Shown: positions 39,539-48,123 of the stretch, piece after piece | Position numbering within the stretch: the first letter of the stretch is position 1 | Layout of the letters: each line of letters begins with the position of its first letter | DNA from: Macondimonas sp045864775 | GTDB taxonomy: Bacteria; Pseudomonadota; Gammaproteobacteria; UBA5335 | Length of the DNA stretch: 64,000 nucleotides | Assembly (NCBI GenBank): GCA_045864775.1 | Contig: BTVR01000001.1 | Coordinates: 1,054,001-1,118,000 of the forward strand | Direction of reading: 5' to 3' | The notes under the pieces: model-generated | Seen by the model: the letters and a program-made list of their open reading frames with translations, nothing else | What the model was told of the DNA's origin: nothing | Databases searched by the model: none | Program-made: the position numbers and the translations under genes

Positions 39539-41215
39539 TCACCGCATGGCCTGGAAGGAGCCGAAATCATCGAGATCGGCCTGCAGCCTCCGGACGAAGG
39601 CCTGCGCGCGCGCCAGACCTTCGCAGGCCTTGTCGAGGCCAGTCAGCAGCGTGCGCTGCCGCTCGGCGCCGCGCAGCTTCACCAGCACCTTCTGCACGAG
39701 CAGCTGGTCGGTGACATCGGCCGGCGCGCTCTTGAGGTGTGCCGCGTCGAAGGCGTGATAGCGCACGAATTCCTCGATCAGCCGGTAGCCGAAGCCGAGG
39801 CCGTACTGCTGCATCAGGCCGTGGATCTCGGTCAGCTTGGCTTCGGAGGCCGCGCGCGCATCCTTCAGCTCGGGAAAGCGGCCTTCCAGCGAGGCGAGGA
39901 ACCCCGGCACATCGACCGTGGACATGTCGATCACCGACGCTCGGTCGAGGACCTTGTCGCTGACCGGGTTGGTCGTTTCGTCGACGTTGATGGTGCCGAT
40001 GATGAACAGATTCGCGGGCAGTGGCAGCTCGGCCCGGATGCTGGCGCCCGTCGTGCCTTCGAGCGGCACGCTGTTCGAGTGCAGCTGCAGGCGGCCTTCG
40101 GTCTCCATGCAGGAAAGCACGTCCGACAGGTAGTACTCGACCCGCGCCAGGTTCATCTCGTCGAGGATCACGAAGACGGGCGACTCGCGGTGGGCCGTCG
40201 CCACCAGCACCGCTTCGAGGAAGGTCGGCACGACGTAGCGGTTCGTGAGCACGTCGAAATAGCCGGTCAGCCCGGTCGGGTCGGTCCACTCAGGCCGGAC
40301 CGGACATTCGAAGATCAGCGGGTCGTCCGCCGTGTTCGAGGTCAGGCCATGCACAGCCCTGGCATACTTCAGCGCCAGCTGCGTTTTGCCCGTCCCGGAC
40401 AGGCCCGACAGGATCACGAAATGCTTGTGGGAGAGGAAATTTAGCGCCGCGTGGAAGCGCCGCACCTCGCCATTGGGGTAGTGGCCGCCAAGAGCTTTGA
40501 CAGCAGCCTCGATGTCCGCCACCGGGATGCTGGCTGGCATGCGGCGCATCGCCGGGCTGAGCGTGGCGGCATCGGTCCAGACCGGCAGCTCGTGGATCTT
40601 CTGCGATCCGACCAAGCTGCCTAGCCAGCCGATGAACTCGCGGGCGAGCAGGCTGCGCCGAGCCGAGGCCGTCGGCGGGTACAGTGCGACGACGATTTCG
40701 TCCGGTTCGGTCGCGGGACCGAACGGCGACATGTCAAACGCCAAGCTGTCCCAGAACTTCGCATTGCGCAGCCAAAGCCGCCCGTCGCGCGCCAGATAGA
40801 TAGGAACCAGGTTGTTGCGCGCGCTGTACTTGATCGTTGCGCCCGGGGCTTCGGGCGCGTCTTCGTCGGCACCTTCGGAGAGCAGGTCTGCGGGCTCGAC
40901 GCCGGCCACCTTCGTGGCAGCGCCAAGTTTCTTCATTTCGGCGAGCCGGGCGAGGAAGCTGGCCTTGTCGTGGCGCACGAGGACGGCGAAGTAAACCTCG
41001 TCCTCGGGCGGAAAGCGCATGACACAGCCGAAGATCAACGCCTCGGTGTCGTCCTTGACGCTGTCGAGATTGACGACGCCGAGCTGGATGCCACCTTCGA
41101 CAATCTTGGCGCTGTTGGAGACGCCGAACAGCTCGCGCGGGCGGACTGCCTTCGATGTCCCGAAATGCTTCTGTGCAGCGTCAAGAAACTGCTGCTGCCG
41201 CTCGACGAGGTTCAT
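39539..41215 (-). CDS. McrB-like AAA+ restriction NTPase
   Basis: A 558-aa protein. Walker A GLSGTGKTQ (residues 271-279), Walker B LDEMN (351-355) followed by LARVEYYLSDVLS, and the sensor-type TINVDETTNPVSDKVLDRA identify an McrB-family AAA+ motor. The N-terminal 240 residues do not look like the modified-cytosine domain of E. coli McrB and probably supply target recognition, as proposed for LlaJI-type enzymes. It overlaps the methyltransferase gene by 35 nt. McrB-type motors hydrolyse GTP; GTP use here is assumed from the family. Confidence 0.9.
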   Translation of the reverse strand: MNLVERQQQFLDAAQKHFGTSKAVRPRELFGVSNSAKIVEGGIQLGVVNLDSVKDDTEALIFGCVMRFPPEDEVYFAVLVRHDKASFLARLAEMKKLGAATKVAGVEPADLLSEGADEDAPEAPGATIKYSARNNLVPIYLARDGRLWLRNAKFWDSLAFDMSPFGPATEPDEIVVALYPPTASARRSLLAREFIGWLGSLVGSQKIHELPVWTDAATLSPAMRRMPASIPVADIEAAVKALGGHYPNGEVRRFHAALNFLSHKHFVILSGLSGTGKTQLALKYARAVHGLTSNTADDPLIFECPVRPEWTDPTGLTGYFDVLTNRYVVPTFLEAVLVATAHRESPVFVILDEMNLARVEYYLSDVLSCMETEGRLQLHSNSVPLEGTTGASIRAELPLPANLFIIGTINVDETTNPVSDKVLDRASVIDMSTVDVPGFLASLEGRFPELKDARAASEAKLTEIHGLMQQYGLGFGYRLIEEFVRYHAFDAAHLKSAPADVTDQLLVQKVLVKLRGAERQRTLLTGLDKACEGLARAQAFVRRLQADLDDFGSFQAMR

Positions 41216-42743
41216 CCGCCGTCTCCCTTTCTGTCTGTTTGAGCGCCTTCATCATGTGCGTGGCGACAGCCTTCGCTAGCAGTGGCGGAACGGCATTGCC
41301 GATCTGCCTGAACGCAGGATTCATCGTCCCGCAGAAGGCGAACCCATCCGGGAAAGAGTGAAGACGCGCGGCCTCGCGCACCGAGATCGTGCGGGCCTGA
41401 CGGCTGTCGTAATGAATGTGGCTGTAGCTGTCCTTGCCGAGGTGCGCCATCAACGTGCGCGCCGGCTGATCGCGCCACATTTTGCGCCACTTGTTCGGAA
41501 ACTTGCCCACGTCGTAGGGTGGCACGATCGAGGCCTTGATCTCCTCGTACTGCTTCGAGCCCGGTTTGATCTTCACGCCTTGTTTTGCAAGCAGATCCAG
41601 GTGCTGCTGGAACATTTCCATAGCGTGGTCGAAGGCCTGTGGGTACTGGTCGCCCGGATTCATGCGCGCAAAGAGCGGATAGTCGCGTGGCAGGTAGCGG
41701 ATGACATGATCGGTCAGCGCCTCTGGCGCCTCGAACCCAGGCCATGTGCGCATCAGCTTGGCATAGGGCGTATGCGGTTCCTTACCGTAGGGCATCGGTG
41801 AATCGAAGCGCCGGGCGCCGCGACGCAGCGCGCCGCTCTTGAGCAGCTTACGTGCGTCGATGGCGGGCAGATCGTCGAGCGCGTCTTCCGCAGTGATGGC
41901 GGGAGGAAGTGAACGCGCCGCCTTCGGTGCGTGGATGTAGTGATGCGCGTCGTCGGCAAACTTGCTATTGAGGAACTTGAGCGCCACCGAGCGCGTGCCT
42001 TCATAGCCTGGCGGCAGGTCGATGAAGTGTGTTGGCTCCGGGAACGTGACCACATCGGCGATCTCGCGCCGGTACGCAATCAGGATCATGCGCTCGCGCA
42101 TCTGCGGCACGCCGTAGAACGCGGCATTCAGCAGGGTGTAGCGGCAGATGTAGCCTTTGCTTTCCAGGACATCGGCGATCTCTTCGGCGATGTTCTGGCC
42201 GCCGTGGTTAAGCACGTCTGGGACGTTTTCGACCAGGACGGCGAGCGGCGCGAAGGCCTCGACGTAGCGCAGATAGTCGATGTAGAGCTGGGCGCGTGGA
42301 TCGTGCTTGAACGCCTCGACGTGGTTATCCACCTCGCGCAGCTTGGGTCGGCCGACGCGGGCAAAGGCTTGGCAGGGCGGCCCGCCGACGAGGACGTCAA
42401 AGGCTTCGGCCGTAGGCCCGGCCTGCAGCTCGGCAGCCAGCCGATCCGGGCTGGTCTTCGTGATATCTCGCGCCTGTGAATGCACGGCGTCGCCACCGTG
42501 GAAGTTGCGGCCGTGAGACGCCGCAGCTTCCGGGTCGAACTCCACCGCTCCGGCGATGGTGAATCCAGCAGCCGAGAATCCGAGTGAGATCCCGCCGCAG
42601 CCCGCGAACAGATCAAGCACCCTGGGCGTGCCGCCCGCCTGCAGGCGGGCGATCTTCTGGCGAATGGTGCGTGCGTTCGTGCTCGTCACACCTTCTCTTG
42701 CTTGCTGGCTGGACATGGGGCTGATCTTCTTCGTGTTCTGCAT
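41181..42743 (-). CDS. C5 cytosine DNA methyltransferase
   Basis: A 520-aa enzyme. Motif I DLFAGCGG (44-51), motif IV GGPPCQAF with catalytic Cys124, motif VI ENV, motif VIII QMRERM and motif X GNAVPPLLA are all present, so it should be active. The long region between motifs VIII and X (about 200 residues) holds the target recognition domain. The ATG at 42743 is 10 nt after the RHH gene and behind AAGGTGG. It presumably protects the ICE-bearing cell from the McrBC-like nuclease encoded next to it. Confidence 0.95.
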   Translation of the reverse strand: MQNTKKISPMSSQQAREGVTSTNARTIRQKIARLQAGGTPRVLDLFAGCGGISLGFSAAGFTIAGAVEFDPEAAASHGRNFHGGDAVHSQARDITKTSPDRLAAELQAGPTAEAFDVLVGGPPCQAFARVGRPKLREVDNHVEAFKHDPRAQLYIDYLRYVEAFAPLAVLVENVPDVLNHGGQNIAEEIADVLESKGYICRYTLLNAAFYGVPQMRERMILIAYRREIADVVTFPEPTHFIDLPPGYEGTRSVALKFLNSKFADDAHHYIHAPKAARSLPPAITAEDALDDLPAIDARKLLKSGALRRGARRFDSPMPYGKEPHTPYAKLMRTWPGFEAPEALTDHVIRYLPRDYPLFARMNPGDQYPQAFDHAMEMFQQHLDLLAKQGVKIKPGSKQYEEIKASIVPPYDVGKFPNKWRKMWRDQPARTLMAHLGKDSYSHIHYDSRQARTISVREAARLHSFPDGFAFCGTMNPAFRQIGNAVPPLLAKAVATHMMKALKQTERETADEPRRAAAAVS

Positions 42744-42753
42744 GGCGCCACCT

Positions 42754-42945
42754 TCACTGCTGGCGGCGAAAGAGCGGGTACTGGGCCTCGATATACTTTT
42801 CGACGGCATCCCGGACGACCCAGGCAACGGACACTTTCTTTTCTTCGGCGATCCGTTCCAGCTCGGCATAGATGTCGGCGGGAAATGTCACCGATGCGCG
42901 GGTGCCTTCCTTCGCTGGGGGGTGCTGTTTCGCTGTGACTGCCAT
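42754..42945 (-). CDS. Ribbon-helix-helix regulator of the restriction island
   Basis: A 63-aa protein with ATG at 42945. A basic N-terminus leads into TRASVTFPADIYAELERIAEEKKVSVAWVVRDAVEKYI, a textbook RHH (CopG/Arc) domain. It is the first gene of the minus-strand operon and a repeat-rich operator lies 27 bp upstream. RHH proteins can delay restriction expression in the way that C proteins do in R-M systems; here this is inferred from position. Confidence 0.85.
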   Translation of the reverse strand: MAVTAKQHPPAKEGTRASVTFPADIYAELERIAEEKKVSVAWVVRDAVEKYIEAQYPLFRRQQ

Positions 42946-42971
42946 GGGTCGCTTCCTAACGTCCGTAGGGG

Positions 42972-43000
42972 TTGCACCACATTACACCACATCGGTGCAA
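42972..43000. promoter_or_regulatory. RHH operator upstream of the restriction island
   Basis: Two perfect direct copies of CACCACAT separated by TA (42975-42992) lie inside an inverted repeat TTGCACC (42972-42978) / GGTGCAA (42994-43000). Direct repeats with 10-bp spacing are the usual site for cooperative RHH dimers. Confidence 0.68.
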
Positions 43001-43004
43001 ATTT

Positions 43005-43020
43005 GGGAATGGCTATTCCC
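43005..43020. terminator. Small hairpin near the island boundary
   Basis: GGGAAT-GGCT-ATTCCC, perfect 6-bp arms, just outside the RHH operator. The remaining 43021-43254 stretch holds no gene I can support. Confidence 0.3.
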
Positions 43021-43254
43021 GATGGTGTCGCTCTCGTCCTTGACGCTGCTCCGCCGGAACGTCCTCGATGGTGTGCACCTAGCCGCACCTAGCCGTGTTT
43101 TTCCAGCTTCACGTGATAGCCGGCGGCTTCGGACACTGCGCTCGAAGTGAGCTGATCCCATCAATCCGGTCGTGCAGTAGTTCCCATTCCCTGAGGCGCT
43201 CGCCGCATACGCGCAGCAGCATCAACACCATTCGCTTCAAAGGGGAGTGGCACG

Positions 43255-43635
43255 ATGGGACAGACCTGCCGACGTATAGCCGCATGGCCTCGCCTGAAGG
43301 TCATGCTTCCATTGGCTCTGGCCGTGTCGTTCTCGGCCCTGCGTCCCGCCATCGCCGCCGACAACGCGCTAGAGCGTGAGCAGCTCACCGCGCTCGCCCG
43401 CCAGCTCAATCTGATCGACCGCCTCGCCGAGCACGCCGCCAGTACCGCTCCGCAGGAACGCGCCCGCTATCACTTCGACTACGCCCGACTGCGCTCAGAC
43501 CTGAAGCGCGTTCGCGCCGGCCTGCAGGACTACCTCGTGCCCCAGCGCGCCCAGCCGCGCGATCCCGTCCCGCTGGCCGGCGATTACGTCCGCCGTGACC
43601 GCGCCGCCGACGACGACGAGGAGCCGTCGCCATGA
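43255..43635 (+). CDS. RAQPRD-family ICE protein (TIGR01690)
   Basis: A 126-aa exported protein. A signal peptide (LKVMLPLALAVSFSALRPAIAA) precedes a helical mature domain (NALEREQLTALARQLNLIDRLAEHAA, YHFDYARLRSDLKRVRAGLQDYL) that ends in the family's diagnostic RAQPRD motif. It restarts the transfer operon after the defence island. Its role is unknown, but it is present in all ICEs of this group directly before the pilin-like genes. It overlaps the next gene by 4 nt. Confidence 0.92.
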   Translation: MGQTCRRIAAWPRLKVMLPLALAVSFSALRPAIAADNALEREQLTALARQLNLIDRLAEHAASTAPQERARYHFDYARLRSDLKRVRAGLQDYLVPQRAQPRDPVPLAGDYVRRDRAADDDEEPSP

Positions 43636-43871
43636 CGCCCTCCGCCGATCAGGTCGCCGCCTTCCAGGCCAACGGTGGCTTTGCGCCTTCGGCCGTCTCT
43701 GCCGTGGTGCTGGGCTTCGTGTTCGCCGTGTTGCTGCTGTGGGGCGTGTGGGCCATGCGCACCGCCTACGTCGGCTGGGCCGAGCACCGCATCACCGAAC
43801 GTCAGTTCCTCGCCGTCGTCGTGCGCTTCGTGGCGATGTACCTGGTGCTGACCTTCTTCCTCCTCTCCTGA
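43632..43871 (+). CDS. TIGR03758-family small membrane protein
   Basis: A 79-aa protein with two hydrophobic segments (AVSAVVLGFVFAVLLLWGVWAM and FLAVVVRFVAMYLVLTFFLL) and the conserved AYVGWAEHRITERQF between. This is the TIGR03758 pattern. It is probably a pilin-like or channel-associated inner-membrane protein, translated by coupling to the RAQPRD gene. Confidence 0.9.
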   Translation: MTPSADQVAAFQANGGFAPSAVSAVVLGFVFAVLLLWGVWAMRTAYVGWAEHRITERQFLAVVVRFVAMYLVLTFFLLS

Positions 43872-43893
43872 CCGTCACGAAAGGCCATACGCC

Positions 43894-44262
43894 ATGAACA
43901 TGCCACCGACACCCCATCGCATTCCGTCCCGCATCGCCGCTCCGCTGCTGCCGCTGGCGCTCGCGGGCCTGCCGCTGTCGGCCTTCGCGCAGGGCCTGCC
44001 GACCATGGAAGACCCATCGCGCGGCCAGGGCAGCGGCATCCTGCAGACTTTGCAGAACTACGGCTACGACATCGTGCTGCTGATCGCGCTGCTCGTGGTC
44101 GCCTCGATGTTCGTCGGTGTCTGCTATCACGCCTACACGCGCTACTCGGAGATCCACACCGGCCGCGCCACCTGGGGCCAGTTCGGTCTGACGGTCGCCG
44201 TGGGCGCGATCCTGTTGGTGGTCGGCATCTGGCTGCTCACCAAAGCCACCGGCGTGCTGTAA
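43894..44262 (+). CDS. TIGR03745-family pilin-like protein
   Basis: A 122-aa protein with a signal peptide ending SAFA, followed by GLPTMEDPSRGQGSGILQTLQNYGYDIVLLIALLVVASMFVGV and a second membrane segment (FGLTVAVGAILLVVGIWLL). The two-helix layout resembles VirB2/TraA-type pilins. It lies in the conserved position between TIGR03758 and TIGR03750 genes. Confidence 0.9.
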   Translation: MNMPPTPHRIPSRIAAPLLPLALAGLPLSAFAQGLPTMEDPSRGQGSGILQTLQNYGYDIVLLIALLVVASMFVGVCYHAYTRYSEIHTGRATWGQFGLTVAVGAILLVVGIWLLTKATGVL

Positions 44263-44274
44263 GGGCGGCAAGCG

Positions 44275-44685
44275 ATGGCCGTCCCTTCGGAGACCCCGCG
44301 CGACACGCTGGTGACCTTCCTGCCGCACCGGCTGAACCGCCAGCCCGTGGTCGTGCGCGGGCTGACCGCCGACGAGTTGTGGTTCTGCGCCGGCCTGTCG
44401 GCCGTAGCCGGGTTCGCGCTCGGCCTGCCGCTGGCCTGGCTCACGCACAGCATCGCCATGGTGCCGACGCTGATCGTCGCCGGTATCGCGCTGGGCGTCT
44501 TCGTCGGCGGTGGTTTTCTGCGCGCACAGAAGCGCGGCCGGCCCGACACCTGGCTCTACCGACAGCTCCAGTGGCGGCTGGCCCTGCGGCACCCGGCGCT
44601 GGCAGCGCTCCTGGGCGGGCAGCGCCTCATCACCCGCTCGGGCTACTGGACGACCCGGCGCAGCACCGATCGAGGTGCGCCATGA
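44275..44685 (+). CDS. TIGR03750-family (TraL-like) membrane protein
   Basis: A 136-aa inner-membrane protein. LVTFLPHRLNRQPVVVRGLTADELWFCAGLSAVAGFALGLPLAWL and MVPTLIVAGIALGVFVGGGFL give two membrane helices, followed by RGRPDTWLYRQLQWRLA. The family corresponds to TraL/VirB3-like components that link the pilin to the ATPase. It overlaps the TIGR03746 gene by 4 nt. Confidence 0.9.
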   Translation: MAVPSETPRDTLVTFLPHRLNRQPVVVRGLTADELWFCAGLSAVAGFALGLPLAWLTHSIAMVPTLIVAGIALGVFVGGGFLRAQKRGRPDTWLYRQLQWRLALRHPALAALLGGQRLITRSGYWTTRRSTDRGAP

Positions 44686-45374
44686 GCCGTTTCAGGAACG
44701 AGGTTGCGCACCTGCAGGCGCACGTGAAGACGTTGCGTCTGGGGGCCGGCGCGCTGTTCGTGGTGGCGCTGCTGCTCGGCTTCGGTTGGTGGAGTGCGCC
44801 GAAGAGTCTCACCATCCATGTGCCGCCGGATCTGCGCTCGGGCAGCACGCGCAAGTGGTGGGACGTGCCGCCCGAGAGCGTGTATGCCTTCTCGTTCTAC
44901 ATCTGGCAGCAGGTACAGCGCTGGCCCACGAACGGCGAAGAGGACTATCCGCGCAACCTGCGCGCGCTGTCGGCCTACCTGACGCCGAGCTGCCGGGCCT
45001 TCCTGCAACAGGACTACGAGTACCGGCGCGCCAGTGGCGAGCTGCGTCAGCGCGTGCGCGGCATCTATGAGATTCCCGGCCGCGGCTACGGCGATGATCC
45101 GGCCACGCGCGTCAAGGTGGTCTCCGACCGCGATTGGATCGTCACGCTCGACGTGAGCGCGGACGAATACTACGGCTCCGAGCAGGTCAAGCGCGCCCTG
45201 GTGCGCTACCCCATCAAGGTCGTCCGGCTGGACATCGACCCCGAGCACAACCCCTTCGGCCTGGCGCTGGACTGCTACGCCAGCGCACCCCAGCGCATCG
45301 AACCGTCGCCGACGCCGACCGAGGCCGGCGTGCCCGCCAAGGCCTCCGGCCATCTGCAGGGAGACTCCCCATGA
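44682..45374 (+). CDS. TIGR03746-family (PFL_4703, TraE-like) protein
   Basis: A 230-aa protein with one N-terminal membrane helix (LGAGALFVVALLLGFGWWSA) and a periplasmic domain (SLTIHVPPDLRSGSTRKWWDVPPESVYAFSFYIWQQVQRWPTNGEEDYPRNL) typical of the family. It is comparable to TraE/VirB8, a scaffold of the secretion channel. Start and stop codons overlap both neighbours by 4 nt. Confidence 0.92.
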   Translation: MSRFRNEVAHLQAHVKTLRLGAGALFVVALLLGFGWWSAPKSLTIHVPPDLRSGSTRKWWDVPPESVYAFSFYIWQQVQRWPTNGEEDYPRNLRALSAYLTPSCRAFLQQDYEYRRASGELRQRVRGIYEIPGRGYGDDPATRVKVVSDRDWIVTLDVSADEYYGSEQVKRALVRYPIKVVRLDIDPEHNPFGLALDCYASAPQRIEPSPTPTEAGVPAKASGHLQGDSP

Positions 45375-46285
45375 AGCCCGTTAACTGGTCGGCCCTGGCC
45401 GGCGTCCTGCTGATCCTCGGTTTCGTGCCGGCCAGCCAGGCCGTGGAAATCCTGCGCTGGGAGCGGCTGCCCCTGCCGGTGCCGCTGGTGGTCGGCCACG
45501 AGCGCGTGGTCTTCATCGACCGCAACGTGCGCGTCGGCGTGCCGGCCAGCGTCGGCGACCACCTGCGCGTGCAGAGTGCGGGTGGCGCGATCTACCTGCG
45601 GGCGAGCGAGCCGATTCCGCCCACGCGGCTGCAACTGCAGGACGTGGAATCCGGCGCGCTGATCCTGCTCGACATCGCCGCCGAGCCGGCGAAGGACGGT
45701 CAGGCGCCGCTGGAGCCGGTGCGCATCGTGGAAGCGGAAGCCCCCGCGAAGCGCTACGGCGGCGGTGCAGCAGGCGGCGCGGACGAGCAGGCCATTGCGC
45801 CGGCAGACAAATCCCTTCCCCGGCGCGAAACGCCGGTACCGGTCGTGCTGACGCGCCATGCCGCACAGAACCTGTACGCGCCGCTGCGCACCGTCGAGCC
45901 GGTCGCCGGCATCGGGCGCGTAAACCTGCGCCGCGACCTCGCGCTGGACACCTTGCTGCCGACGCTGCCGGTGCACGCGCGGGCATTGGCCGCGTGGCGC
46001 CTGGAAGACCAATGGGTGACGGCCGTGCGACTCACCAACACCGCCGCGCGTTGGCTCGACCTCGACCCGCGCGCCCTGCAGGGGAACTTCGTGGCGGCGA
46101 CCTTCCAGCATCCGAACCTGGGGCCGGCCGGCACCCCGTCCGACACCACGGTGCTCTACCTGGTCACGCGCGGCCACGGCCTGGCCGAGTCGCTGCTGCC
46201 GGCGCTGAGCCCGATCGATGCCACCGCGAACCTGCCGCCGGCCGCCGCGGCCGGCTCGACCGGAGGAGCGCGCGATGAGAAGTAA
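45371..46285 (+). CDS. TIGR03749-family (PFL_4704, TraK-like) protein
   Basis: A 304-aa exported protein: signal peptide MKPVNWSALAGVLLILGFVPASQA, then EILRWERLPLPVPLVVGHERVVFIDRNVRVGVPASVGDHLRVQSAGGAIYL. This matches TIGR03749, the TraK/VirB9-like outer part of the core complex. A flexible Ala/Gly/Pro section follows about residue 125, and a C-terminal beta domain lies after residue 190. It overlaps TIGR03752 by 11 nt. Confidence 0.92.
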   Translation: MKPVNWSALAGVLLILGFVPASQAVEILRWERLPLPVPLVVGHERVVFIDRNVRVGVPASVGDHLRVQSAGGAIYLRASEPIPPTRLQLQDVESGALILLDIAAEPAKDGQAPLEPVRIVEAEAPAKRYGGGAAGGADEQAIAPADKSLPRRETPVPVVLTRHAAQNLYAPLRTVEPVAGIGRVNLRRDLALDTLLPTLPVHARALAAWRLEDQWVTAVRLTNTAARWLDLDPRALQGNFVAATFQHPNLGPAGTPSDTTVLYLVTRGHGLAESLLPALSPIDATANLPPAAAAGSTGGARDEK

Positions 46286-47708
46286 TCCGCTGCTCAAGTG
46301 GCTGCTGATCCCGATGGCGCTGCTGCTGGTGTTCGTCGGCGTCAAACTGTTCTCCGGCGCCCCCGGCGGCCAGCCCGCCCCCCAGGGCGCGGCCGGTATG
46401 CTCACGCCCGAGGAGATGAAAGCCCTGGGCATAGCCGGCGACTCGCCGCGCGATACCGTCGCCACGCTGGTGGCCCAGGTGAAGCAGTTGCGCACCGAGC
46501 TGCAGAGCGCGCTCGGCGACAACAAGCAGCACAAGGCCGAGAACGAGCGCCTGCGGGCGCGGGAAAGCACGATCGACCAGCGCATCCAGAGCGCGCTCGA
46601 AGGCGAGCGCAACCGTCTGGAGCAGGAGCGCAACCAGATGACCAGCGACCGGCAGCAGACCCAGGGGCTGCTGCAGGATCTGCAGCGGCAACTGGACGGC
46701 CTTGCCGGCAAGGGTGGCCCGTCCGACCTGCCCGTCGGGCTGGGGCTGGAAGAGGGTGACGGCCAGCGCTTCGACCGCGGCGTCGGTGGCACGCAGTGGG
46801 TCGAGCCCGACGATGCCAAGGTCGACGCCAAGAACGGCAGCAAGGAGCCGAGCTTTCCCCTGAGCTTCGGGCCGGCCCAGAAAAGCCTGTCGGCCGCAGT
46901 GGAATCCGTCGCCGACGTCGGCAGCCGCGCCGTGGGCGCATCCACGAAGGCTGTCTACACCGTGCCGTCGAACTCGACGCTCATGGGGTCGATTGCCATG
47001 ACGGCGCTGATCGGGCGCGTGCCGATCGATGGAACCGTCAACGACCCGTACCCGTTCAAGGTGCTGATCGGCCCGGACAACCTCACGGCCAACGGCATCG
47101 ACATCCCCGATGTGGCCGGCGCCGTGGTCAGCGGCACGGCCTCGGGCGACTGGACGCTCTCGTGCGTGCGCGGGCAAATCCGCTCGGTCACGTTCGTGTT
47201 CCAGGACGGCACCATCCGCACGGTGCCGGAGGACAGTGGCAAGGGCGGTACCAGCGGCGGCAACGCGGGTCACAACGGCGCCAGCATCCAGGGCGGCCTG
47301 GGCTGGATCAGTGACCCCTACGGCATTCCCTGCGTCAGCGGCGAGCGGCGCAGCAACGCCCAGCAGTACCTGGGCAGCCAGGCGCTCATCACCGCGGCCG
47401 GTGCCGGCGCGGCCTCGCTCATCAAGTCCGACAACGGCAGCGTGGCCGTGGTCGCCAACAGCAACGGCTCGCTGGGCACCGTCGGCATCAGCGGCAACGA
47501 AGCGATGGGCCGCATCCTCGCGGGCGGCGTGCGCGACATGGCCGATTGGGTCAACAAGCTCTACGGCCAGGCCTTCGCGGCGGTCTACGTGCAGCCCGGC
47601 GCCCGGGTGGCCGTGCATCTGGAGCAACCACTCGACATCGACTACGACGCCAAGGGGCGTCGGGTCCACCACCGCACCGGAGAAGCCCATGCCTCGGATC
47701 TGGATTGA
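46275..47708 (+). CDS. TIGR03752-family (PFL_4705, TraB-like) protein
   Basis: A 477-aa protein: an N-terminal membrane helix (LLKWLLIPMALLLVFVGVKLF), a long coiled coil (VATLVAQVKQLRTELQSALGDNKQHKAENERL ... RNRLEQERNQM) and a beta-rich C-terminal domain (YTVPSNSTLMGSIAMTALIGRVPIDG..., VAVHLEQPLDIDY). This is the TraB/VirB10 architecture that spans the periplasm and senses ATP use. A lipoprotein gene starts 20 nt before its stop. Confidence 0.92.
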   Translation: MRSNPLLKWLLIPMALLLVFVGVKLFSGAPGGQPAPQGAAGMLTPEEMKALGIAGDSPRDTVATLVAQVKQLRTELQSALGDNKQHKAENERLRARESTIDQRIQSALEGERNRLEQERNQMTSDRQQTQGLLQDLQRQLDGLAGKGGPSDLPVGLGLEEGDGQRFDRGVGGTQWVEPDDAKVDAKNGSKEPSFPLSFGPAQKSLSAAVESVADVGSRAVGASTKAVYTVPSNSTLMGSIAMTALIGRVPIDGTVNDPYPFKVLIGPDNLTANGIDIPDVAGAVVSGTASGDWTLSCVRGQIRSVTFVFQDGTIRTVPEDSGKGGTSGGNAGHNGASIQGGLGWISDPYGIPCVSGERRSNAQQYLGSQALITAAGAGAASLIKSDNGSVAVVANSNGSLGTVGISGNEAMGRILAGGVRDMADWVNKLYGQAFAAVYVQPGARVAVHLEQPLDIDYDAKGRRVHHRTGEAHASDLD

Positions 47709-48123
47709 CGCGGCCGCCGTGCTGCTGGCGGCCACCCTGCTCGGCGGCTGCGCCACCAGCAAGGAGAAGCTGCTGCCACACGGCGACAGCACCATGCTCG
47801 ACATCTGGCATCAGGAGACCGGCGGCAGCGCGGGCGGCGGCCAGGCCGCGCGGCAACTGCTCGATGCGCGCCAGGGCCTGCGCCGGTCGCTGGCCGATGC
47901 CGATGTGCAGGCGGCGCCCGGCGTGCAGGCGCGCTACACCCGCACCGCGCAGAACGAGATTCACCGCCAGTTCCACCGCCTGCCGAACCCCGACCTGGTG
48001 ATGTACGTGTTCCCGCACCTGGCGGGCACCGACCCGGTGCCGGTGCCCGGCTACAGCACGGTGTTCCCGCTCTACCAGCGCGTGCAGTACGCGATGCCGG
48101 GCGAGCGCGTGGAGGACTACTGA
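47689..48123 (+). CDS. TIGR03751-family conjugal transfer lipoprotein
   Basis: A 144-aa lipoprotein with lipobox LLGGC (Cys21). The mature part (MLDIWHQETGGSAGG, RYTRTAQNEIHRQFHRLPNPDLVMYVFPHLAGTDPVPVPGYSTVFPLYQRVQYAMPGE) follows the TIGR03751 pattern, a TraV/VirB7-like outer-membrane component. Its stop overlaps the ATPase start by one base (TGATG). Confidence 0.92.
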   Translation: MPRIWIDAAAVLLAATLLGGCATSKEKLLPHGDSTMLDIWHQETGGSAGGGQAARQLLDARQGLRRSLADADVQAAPGVQARYTRTAQNEIHRQFHRLPNPDLVMYVFPHLAGTDPVPVPGYSTVFPLYQRVQYAMPGERVEDY

